Of a DNA stretch of 50,471 nucleotides, positions 44,435-50,471 are shown piece after piece. Source of the stretch: Pseudomonas duriflava (lineage in GTDB: Bacteria; Pseudomonadota; Gammaproteobacteria; Pseudomonadales; Pseudomonadaceae); assembly GCF_007830155.1 (NCBI RefSeq), contig NZ_VLKY01000020.1:1-50471 (forward strand), in the 5' to 3' direction. The notes beneath the pieces were generated by a model, which was given only the letters and a program-made list of their open reading frames with translations, did not search any database and was not told where the DNA came from. Numbering within the stretch: position 1 is the stretch's first letter; every line of letters begins with the position of its first letter. Both the position numbers and the translations under genes were made by a program.

Positions 44435-44524
44435 AGCCTTGAATTCCCTCATTTGCTACCTCTGTCGTTATCATTATTTTTATTGGGATGCGGCCTTTTA
44501 ATACGGCCTGCTGAGATAGCTAGA

Positions 44525-44539
44525 GCAAGTCGAATGCCA
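44525..44539 (-). promoter_or_regulatory. Sigma-54 (-24/-12) promoter of the SDR-BVMO-GabD operon
   Basis: On the minus strand TGGCAT-N5-TTGC matches the RpoN consensus TGGCAC-N5-TTGCA with the GG and GC elements at the required spacing. It lies about 90 bases before the SDR start. The divergent gene encodes a sigma-54 activator, as expected for such a promoter. Confidence 0.7.
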
Positions 44540-44619
44540 AGATACTTGTAAGTGGCTATAAAGCCTGGAGTAGAGCCACTAAGCGCCTGAAAGTGCAGCT
44601 GATAGGTCAGGCAATTACA

Positions 44620-44632
44620 AGACGTAACGTCT
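44620..44632. promoter_or_regulatory. Palindrome upstream of the sigma-54 promoter, possible activator site
   Basis: AGACGT-A-ACGTCT is a perfect palindrome about 80-110 bases upstream of the sigma-54 promoter and 137 bases before the regulator gene. This is the zone where enhancer-type binding sites for AcoR-like activators are found. No second copy was seen. Confidence 0.35.
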
Positions 44633-44769
44633 CGTCCCTTTTGGAAACCTTGCGAATACTGAGCGGTTATGTCTCACAGGAGCTGGGTGACAAATTAGGC
44701 TTGAAGGGAATGGTTAAGCCGCCTTTAATGGCTGTTACATAAAAATAAGAACTAACCTTCGGAGGTACT

Positions 44770-46638
44770 ATGTCCTCTGGTTTTTCCAAGACTCACCTGG
44801 AACACGTAACCCGAGTATTACGCACTGCCGAAAATGCCCCGACCCTGCCGGTGCCTAACGTTATCCTCGATTCCTGGCGCCGCTCGGTCCAGCAACACAA
44901 ACTTGACCCTGCTTCTCTGCAGGGCCCTAGGATTCTCGAGGCTCACCAATTGCATGAACATCGTGAGCGTGTCGACGATTTCCTGCACTTGGCAGGTGAT
45001 GAAATGTCACGCCTGCACTATCGCGTGCGTGATGCCGACTATTGCGTGATGCTCACTGACCCCTTGGGCTGCACCGTCGACCTACGCATCGAATCGACCA
45101 TCCGTAGCGAGTACCGCCGTGCCGGGATGGATGTAGGAACCTGCTGGTCGGAAAGTGAAGAAGGCACGACAGGCGTCTGCGCTGTATTGATCGACAAGCA
45201 GCCGGTCACCGTACACAAGCATGATCATTTCCGCGCAGCGTTCATCGGTATAACTTGCTCCGCTGCGCCAGTGTTTTCTCCAACTGGTGAGATAATTGCT
45301 GTGCTGGATGTATCCTCGGTCCGTGCGCCCGATAACCGCCGCAGCCAGCACCTGATTCGGCAAATGGTCATCCAAAGCGCTACCGACCTCGAAAATGCAT
45401 ACTTCATGTACAGTACCCAAGACTTTTGGGTCCTGCGTGCGCACCCGCTGCCAGGCTACGTTGACAGCCAGCCGCAATGCCTGTTTGCTTGGGATCGAGA
45501 TGGGCGTATCCAGGCCCTCAACCCTGCGGCGCGTCGTCTGTTGTTGCAGCGCTGTGGCAGGATTCCCAGCCACATCGAGGAAGCCTTCGCCGGCGCGCGG
45601 CTTCCTGCCTTCGGTGACGACAACCTTTACTATCTGCAGTCGATGGGCCTGCACGTGCGCCTTAAGGCGCCAAGGCGCAACACTGCCGCGCCGCAGGCGA
45701 CGCCGGTCGCATCGGCACTTGACCCCAAGGTTGCTCAAGCACTGGAAATGGCGGTACGGGTCAAGGATCGCGGGTTGCCGGTGCTAATTCATGGCGAGAC
45801 GGGTGCTGGAAAAGAACACTTTGCCCTACAATTGCACGCTGCAAGTAAACGTCGCGACAAGCCTTTTATCACGATCAATTGCGCAGCTATTCCAGAAAGC
45901 CTGATTGAGAGTGAGCTGTTTGGTTATGCCGCCGGTGCCTTTACCGGCGCTTCGGCCAAAGGCATGCGTGGTTTGTTGCAACAAGCCGACGGCGGTACGC
46001 TGTTTCTAGATGAAATCGGTGATATGCCACTAACACTGCAAACCCGTCTGCTCAGAGTGCTCAGTGAAGGTGAGGTTGCCCCCTTGGGAGGCGTCCGCCC
46101 CCAGCCCATTGATGTCCATGTCGTGTGTGCCAGCCATCGCGATCTTGCGGCACTGGTAGAAGCAGGCAGCTTTCGTGAAGATTTATTCTTTCGCTTGAGC
46201 GGTGCCCGCTTTGAAATCCCGCCCTTACGGGAGCGTAAAGATAAACTAACGTTGATCAATACATTGCTGGATGATGAGTGCCACCGTACGGGAGAACGCC
46301 TGGAGCTCAGCGAGACTGCGTTGGAACTACTTCTGAATTATTCATGGCCAGGAAACATGCGGCAATTGCATCATGTGTTGCGCTATGCGTGCGCCGTTTG
46401 TAAAAGTCAGATAATCGGGGTACGAGACCTGCCAAAGCCGCTTAGCGCCAGTGCTCCAATGATAAGTGTGGAGACGGTATCCGGCAGTCCTGAGCGTCAG
46501 GCATTAATCGACGCCTTGGTTCGCAATCGCTGGAAACCCCTGTTGGCAGCACAGGAACTGGGGATATCGCGTGCGACGCTGTACCGGAAAGTAAATCAGC
46601 ACGGGATCAAAATGCCGGGGAAGGGATCATATAACTAG
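44770..46638 (+). CDS. AcoR-type sigma-54-dependent transcriptional activator
   Basis: This 622-residue enhancer-binding protein has an N-terminal GAF-like sensory domain (about 70-210), a PAS-like region (about 233-300) and a central AAA+ domain (about 318-545). The AAA+ domain carries Walker A GETGAGKE (342-349), the sigma-54 contact loop GAFTGA (389-394) and Walker B GTLFLDEI (409-416). A Fis-type helix-turn-helix (about 580-615, AAQELGISRATLYRKV) ends the protein. The layout matches AcoR and regulators of ketone/alcohol catabolism. GGAGG lies before the ATG. It is divergent from the SDR-monooxygenase-aldehyde dehydrogenase operon, which has a sigma-54 promoter, so it very likely activates that operon in response to a pathway substrate. 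Confidence 0.9.
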   Translation: MSSGFSKTHLEHVTRVLRTAENAPTLPVPNVILDSWRRSVQQHKLDPASLQGPRILEAHQLHEHRERVDDFLHLAGDEMSRLHYRVRDADYCVMLTDPLGCTVDLRIESTIRSEYRRAGMDVGTCWSESEEGTTGVCAVLIDKQPVTVHKHDHFRAAFIGITCSAAPVFSPTGEIIAVLDVSSVRAPDNRRSQHLIRQMVIQSATDLENAYFMYSTQDFWVLRAHPLPGYVDSQPQCLFAWDRDGRIQALNPAARRLLLQRCGRIPSHIEEAFAGARLPAFGDDNLYYLQSMGLHVRLKAPRRNTAAPQATPVASALDPKVAQALEMAVRVKDRGLPVLIHGETGAGKEHFALQLHAASKRRDKPFITINCAAIPESLIESELFGYAAGAFTGASAKGMRGLLQQADGGTLFLDEIGDMPLTLQTRLLRVLSEGEVAPLGGVRPQPIDVHVVCASHRDLAALVEAGSFREDLFFRLSGARFEIPPLRERKDKLTLINTLLDDECHRTGERLELSETALELLLNYSWPGNMRQLHHVLRYACAVCKSQIIGVRDLPKPLSASAPMISVETVSGSPERQALIDALVRNRWKPLLAAQELGISRATLYRKVNQHGIKMPGKGSYN

Positions 46639-46642
46639 ACAT

Positions 46643-46674
46643 GTGCCAGGCGCCCCGCTCGGGACGCCTGGCAC
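46643..46674. terminator. Bidirectional hairpin between the activator gene and etfA
   Basis: GTGCCAGGCG (46643-46652) and CGCCTGGCAC (46665-46674) form a perfect 10-bp stem with further C/G pairs inside. It lies in the 43-base convergent gap and should end both transcripts. Confidence 0.75.
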
Positions 46675-46681
46675 TCTTACA

Positions 46682-47626
46682 TCAAAGGGCTTGTTGCAAC
46701 TGCGGTAACGCTTCGAACAAGTCCGCTACCAAGCCGTAATCGGCAACCTGGAAGATCGGTGCCTCTTCATCCTTATTGATCGCGACGATCACCTTGGAGT
46801 CCTTCATGCCCGCCAAGTGCTGGATCGCACCAGAGATTCCGACGGCGATGTACAGCTGCGGCGCGACGATCTTGCCGGTCTGGCCGACCTGCATATCGTT
46901 TGGCACAAAGCCCGCGTCGACGGCGGCTCGTGAGGCACCGACTGCAGCGCCGAGCCTGTCGGCAAGACTGTAGAGATGCTTGAAATTTTCGCCGTTCTGC
47001 ATGCCACGACCGCCGGAAACGACGATGTTGGCAGCAGTCAGTTCCGGACGGTCGGATTTAGCCAGCTCTTCACCAACGAAAGACGACTTGCCAGCATCGT
47101 GCGCGGCACGCACCGCTTCAGTTGCGGCCGAACCACCTTCGGAGGCAACGGCATCGAAGCCGGTGGCACGGACGGTAATGACCTTGATGGCAGCGCTCGA
47201 TTACACGGTAGCAATGGCGTTGCCGGCGTAGATCAGGCGCTTGAACGTGTCAGCCGATTCCACCGAGATGATTTCGGAGATCTGGTCGACATCTAGCTGC
47301 GCAGCGACGCGGGGCATGATGTTCTTGCCATTGGCCGTGGCGGCGGCCAGCACGTGGCTGTAGCCCGACGCCAGTTCAACGATCAGCGGCGCAATGTTTT
47401 CTGGCAACTGATGAGCGTAGGCGGCGTTATCCGCGACCAAGACCTTGCTCACGCCAGCGATTTTTGCGGCGGCTTCGGCCACGGTAGCAACGCCAGTACC
47501 AGCGACCAGCACATGGATATCACCGCCAATTTTCTGCGCTGCAGCCACGGTACTCAAAATTGAAGGAGCAACGCCGGTATGGGCCTGACCTTCGGTTATA
47601 TAATCTGCGACGACCAGGATAGTCAT
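46682..47626 (-). pseudogene. etfA: Electron transfer flavoprotein alpha subunit with an internal stop
   Basis: The frame is complete (315 codons) from TILVVADY to the C-terminus and carries the FAD-binding C-terminal domain ([49 protein letters not shown]). Codon 142 (47201-47203) is TAA. The order is NAIATV, stop, SSAA, where relatives read NAIATVQSS, so a single CAA to TAA change explains it. Everything else looks intact, which points to a recent mutation or a sequencing error. The alpha and beta subunits accept electrons from acyl-CoA dehydrogenases. Without readthrough this copy would not carry the FAD domain. It follows etfB by 16 bases. Confidence 0.85.
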
Positions 47627-47642
47627 TATATGCTCTCCATTA

Positions 47643-48392
47643 TCAAAGCACCTTCGCTTCGTTTTTCAGTTTCTCGACCAGATCAGCCACCGACCTGACC
47701 TTGATACCCGCGCTGCGTATGGCAGGCGCCTCGACCTTGAGGGTCTTGCTGGTCGAAGCCATAGACACATCCAAAGCCTCAGGTAGGATGATTTCGAGCG
47801 GTTTTTTCTTGGCCTTCATGATGTTCGGCAGCGAGGCGTAACGCGGCTCGTTGAGGCGCAGGTCAGTGGTGACGATCGCTGGCAGTTTCAGCGCGACGGT
47901 CTGTAGACCATCGTCCACCTCGCGAGTAACGTTGACCTTATTACTATTGACTTCAACCCTGGAGGCGAAGGTTCCTTGGGGATAGCCGCTAAGCGCGGCA
48001 AGCATCTGGCCAGTCTGGTTGTTGTCGCTGTCAATCGACTGCTTGCCAAGGATCACCAACTCTGGCTGCTCCTTGTCGACCACTGCCTTGAGCAGTTTGG
48101 CGACGCCTAGCGAGGTGACTTCTTCAGCATGCTCGATGAGTATGGCGCGATCAGCACCCAGTGCCAGTGCGGTGCGCAGTTGCTCTTGAGCAGTGGCCGG
48201 ACCGATAGTGACTACGACGATTTCGCTAGCCTGGCCCTTCTCTTTAAGACGTACCGCTTCTTCAACGGCAATTTCGTAGAAAGGATTCATCGACATCTTG
48301 ACGTTCGCAAGATCGACACCGGAGTTGTCCGTTTTGACACGGACTTTTACGTTGTAGTCGACCACGCGTTTAATGGCTACAAGGACTTTCAT
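47643..48392 (-). CDS. etfB: Electron transfer flavoprotein beta subunit
   Basis: This is the 249-residue ETF beta subunit, which binds AMP and, with the alpha subunit, carries electrons from acyl-CoA dehydrogenases to the quinone pool. The start [20 protein letters not shown] and the recognition-loop area [31 protein letters not shown], including the loop Leu that contacts partner dehydrogenases, are typical. The ATG at 48392 is the conserved start, and a longer frame of four residues exists. It lies between a CoA-transferase and the broken etfA. Linkage with CoA-transferase and 3-hydroxyacyl-CoA dehydrogenase suggests a dedicated ETF for a catabolic beta-oxidation. Confidence 0.9.
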   Translation of the reverse strand: MKVLVAIKRVVDYNVKVRVKTDNSGVDLANVKMSMNPFYEIAVEEAVRLKEKGQASEIVVVTIGPATAQEQLRTALALGADRAILIEHAEEVTSLGVAKLLKAVVDKEQPELVILGKQSIDSDNNQTGQMLAALSGYPQGTFASRVEVNSNKVNVTREVDDGLQTVALKLPAIVTTDLRLNEPRYASLPNIMKAKKKPLEIILPEALDVSMASTSKTLKVEAPAIRSAGIKVRSVADLVEKLKNEAKVL

Positions 48393-48448
48393 GGATGACT
48401 CCATTGTTAGAAATTGACCCGCTCCGCATGGGGGCCGGGAACGGCAGT

Positions 48449-49687
48449 TCAGCGTTCACTCAGTTGCTCGATGACGCCGCTGGCCTTAAGGTGTACGAGG
48501 CGTTCATCACTGAGTCCCAACTGCCCCTTGAGCACCTCATCGGTGTGCTCGCCCAGCATCGGTGCCGGGCGCAGATACTCAACCGGTGTCCCGGACATCT
48601 TGATCGGGCTACCGACCGTGACGAAGTCAGGTTTGAGGCGGTGAGGAATGTTCACCAGCATTTCGCGCGCCTTGATCTGCGGCTCGTCCAGCGCCTGGGC
48701 GATGCTGTTGATGGCCCCGATAGGCACGCCACAGGGGTGGATACGGCTTATCCACTCCTGTGCGCGATCGCCGAGGAAGTGCCGAGACAGAATTTCAATG
48801 ACAGCCTCACGATTGGCCACCCGATCTGCATTGCGCTTGAAGCGCGGATCCGTAGGTAGACCTGCTAGGCCAATGGCCTCGCACAGCGCAACAAATTGAG
48901 TGTCGTTGCCGCAGGCGATGATGAAATCCTGGTCACTGGCGCGAAACACCTGGTAGGGCACGATATTGGCGTGGGCGTTGCCGTAGCGCCCGGGCGGCTT
49001 TCCGAAGGCCAGGTAGTTCTGGCTTTGGTTACACAGTGTGGCGACCTGAACGTCCAGCAAAGCCATGTCGATATGCTGACCCACCCCTGATTTTTCCCGA
49101 CTCAATAATGCTGCTTGAATCGCCACTGTAGAGTAGAGCCCGGTCATCAGATCCGAAAACGCCACGCCGACTTTCTGCGGTCCTCCACCGGGAAGGTCAT
49201 CGCGCTCACCCGTGATGCTCATCAGTCCACCGATCCCTTGGACGATGAAGTCATAACCAGGCTCGGCGGCACGCGGCCCCGTCTGGCCAAAGCCGGTCAC
49301 CGAGCAGTACACCAAGCGTGGATTGAGTTCGGACAAGGACGCATAGTCCAAGCCGTACTTAGCCAATGAACCCGCTTTGTAGTTTTCGATCAATACGTCG
49401 CAACTAGTGGCCAACGCACGCACTAATTCCTGACCTTCAGGGGTGGCTAGGTTTAAGGCAACTGATAACTTGCCGCGGTTGGTCGACTGATAGTAGGAGG
49501 ACTCGCTCGTGCGTTCATCGTCCTGGCTTTTCATCCATGGTGGCCCCCAGCCACGCGTATCATCACCCACGCCTGGCCGCTCGATCTTGATTACTTCGGC
49601 ACCTAGGTCGGCCAAAGTCTGGCCACACCATGGGCCCGCAAGCACGCGGCTCAAGTCGAGTACGCGGTATCCCGTCAAAGCACCCAT
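48449..49687 (-). CDS. Class III CoA-transferase (CaiB/BaiF family)
   Basis: This 412-residue family III CoA-transferase moves CoA from a donor such as succinyl-CoA to a free acid. Catalytic Asp179 lies in [12 protein letters not shown], the N-terminal signature is [13 protein letters not shown], and the segments [13 protein letters not shown] and [11 protein letters not shown] are also typical. The overall pattern resembles the dicarboxylate (glutarate-type) group, but substrate prediction from memory is weak. AAGG precedes the ATG at 49687. It lies 98 bases after the hydroxyacyl-CoA dehydrogenase gene and 56 before etfB. In context it would activate the dicarboxylate made by the BVMO/GabD genes. 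Confidence 0.85.
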   Translation of the reverse strand: MGALTGYRVLDLSRVLAGPWCGQTLADLGAEVIKIERPGVGDDTRGWGPPWMKSQDDERTSESSYYQSTNRGKLSVALNLATPEGQELVRALATSCDVLIENYKAGSLAKYGLDYASLSELNPRLVYCSVTGFGQTGPRAAEPGYDFIVQGIGGLMSITGERDDLPGGGPQKVGVAFSDLMTGLYSTVAIQAALLSREKSGVGQHIDMALLDVQVATLCNQSQNYLAFGKPPGRYGNAHANIVPYQVFRASDQDFIIACGNDTQFVALCEAIGLAGLPTDPRFKRNADRVANREAVIEILSRHFLGDRAQEWISRIHPCGVPIGAINSIAQALDEPQIKAREMLVNIPHRLKPDFVTVGSPIKMSGTPVEYLRPAPMLGEHTDEVLKGQLGLSDERLVHLKASGVIEQLSER

Positions 49688-49785
49688 TTCATATCACCTT
49701 ATTGTTGTATGCGTTTATGCATGTTCGCTAACTATCGTCAGCACCGGGCCTATGCCGCGACACAGGCTGTATCCCCATGGAGGAA

Positions 49786-50471
49786 TCAGGCAAATGACGG
49801 CTCGGTATGGGCAAGCGACAGGCCCAGGCTCGCGCGTCGACGCAACCAAGGGCCAGGACGATAGCGGGGATCGCCCGTCAAACGGGTCATGCGCTCTAGG
49901 ATAGTCAGCAACCGAGCAGCGCCAATGCTGTCACCCCAGGCCAATGGGCCCTGCGGGTATCCCAAGCCACGACGTACGCCCTCGTCCAGATCACCCACGC
50001 TGGCAATGCCTTGCTGGACGATATCACCGGCCAGGTTGACGATCATCGCCAGCACTCGCTGCGCGACAAATCCCACACTGTCATTGATCACACCGACACC
50101 AACTCCATCGCGGGCCAGCAGCGCATGGGCCGCGTTGCGCATGTCAACCCTAGTGGCCGGGTTCAACATCAGCGAGCGATAGCGAGTGCAGTCGAGCAGT
50201 GGATCGATACACACCGTACGGGCGGCATCCGTGGAGAAGCGCTGGACCGCGCTGGTAGCGTCTAGTCCATAAGGCGCCAATAGGCACAAGGCCTCGGCAG
50301 TGGGCTCGATGCCCTCCTCCATGTGGGCGCCGAGACGATGCAGCAAGGCGGTGAGCGTCGCGCGGTCCGATTCGTTCTCGGTACCCAGCCACACCGGCGG
50401 TATTGCCTCTACTGCCGGTACTACTTGCGGCATGGGTGGATCTACCCTCTGGCCATCGGCATATCGATAAA
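49786..50471 (-). CDS. 3-hydroxyacyl-CoA dehydrogenase, C-terminal part (cut by window end)
   Basis: The frame is open to the window edge (the codons before the internal ATG at 50433 read YADGQRVDPP), so only the C-terminal part of the gene is present. Two 3HCDH C-terminal-type regions can be seen: one around residues 10-60 of the visible part and one with DSVGFVAQRVLAMIVNLAGDIV and DEGVRRGLGYPQGPLAWGD, the helical dimerisation domain of PaaH/FadB-type dehydrogenases. The NAD-binding N-terminal domain lies beyond the window. It would oxidise a 3-hydroxyacyl-CoA in beta-oxidation. It appears to lead the transcript with the CoA-transferase and etf genes. Confidence 0.8.
   Translation of the reverse strand, partial: YRYADGQRVDPPMPQVVPAVEAIPPVWLGTENESDRATLTALLHRLGAHMEEGIEPTAEALCLLAPYGLDATSAVQRFSTDAARTVCIDPLLDCTRYRSLMLNPATRVDMRNAAHALLARDGVGVGVINDSVGFVAQRVLAMIVNLAGDIVQQGIASVGDLDEGVRRGLGYPQGPLAWGDSIGAARLLTILERMTRLTGDPRYRPGPWLRRRASLGLSLAHTEPSFA

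Noticed and set aside
45082-45738. Minus-strand open frame of 218 codons
   Set aside because: It is antisense to the well-supported AcoR-type activator and lacks family features.

Overview
The window looks like accessory DNA of a Pseudomonas-type gammaproteobacterium. The NahG/NahR/CatA-like catabolic genes, the OprD and OprB porins, the AAHS permease, the HME-RND czc system and the density of LysR regulators all fit that genus. There are no rRNA, tRNA, phage or conjugation genes. I see no direct evidence for plasmid or chromosome, but many decayed genes and an insertion sequence remnant show a patchwork with a history of rearrangement.

Layout. (1) 438-3189: an AAHS aromatic-acid permease next to a decayed sulfatase / formylglycine-generating-enzyme pair. 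(2) 3499-9499: a salicyl-alcohol to salicylate to catechol to muconate operon (nahG-like monooxygenase, catA, aryl-alcohol dehydrogenase, salicylaldehyde dehydrogenase) on the minus strand, with a divergent nahR-like activator and two NahR-type boxes between them. (3) 9558-18801: two modules, each a LysR gene divergent from an operon. One has a tautomerase, ABM monooxygenase, nitroreductase and SDR. The other has an F420-type NADP reductase homologue, a LigB/DODA dioxygenase, an MhqD-like esterase and DoxX. Together they resemble the quinone/electrophile detoxification gene set known from the Bacillus Mhq regulon. (4) 18783-23901: a third LysR gene divergent from an operon of two flavin monooxygenases that enclose two tandem paralogous TIM-barrel proteins, ending in an ArsR-type regulator. 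I do not recognise this set as a described pathway. (5) 23976-34253: a crippled IS5-type element inserted exactly at the stop codon of czcD, then czcD, czcS and czcR, and the divergent czcCBA cobalt/zinc/cadmium efflux operon with a palindromic operator. (6) 34422-37868: a zone of decay with an orphan S-4TM (CBASS-type) membrane effector carrying a one-base frameshift, a small PtrA-like periplasmic protein, an OprD relic and a broken glycerol dehydrogenase. (7) 37931-40159: a BudC-like SDR and an OprB porin. (8) 40274-50471: a GabD-type dehydrogenase, Baeyer-Villiger monooxygenase and SDR downstream of a sigma-54 promoter, a divergent AcoR-type sigma-54 activator, then a minus-strand set of 3-hydroxyacyl-CoA dehydrogenase (cut by the window edge), class III CoA-transferase, etfB and an etfA with a nonsense codon.

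How the parts work together. Region 2 would oxidise salicyl alcohol to cis,cis-muconate, but catB/catC-type genes are absent here. Region 8 reads as a cyclic alcohol to ketone to lactone to dicarboxylate to CoA-ester route feeding beta-oxidation. The lactone hydrolase and hydroxyacid dehydrogenase are not in the window, and the electron-transfer flavoprotein is broken. Region 5 is a complete metal resistance unit. All family assignments come from reading motifs and remembered family sequences, not from database searches.
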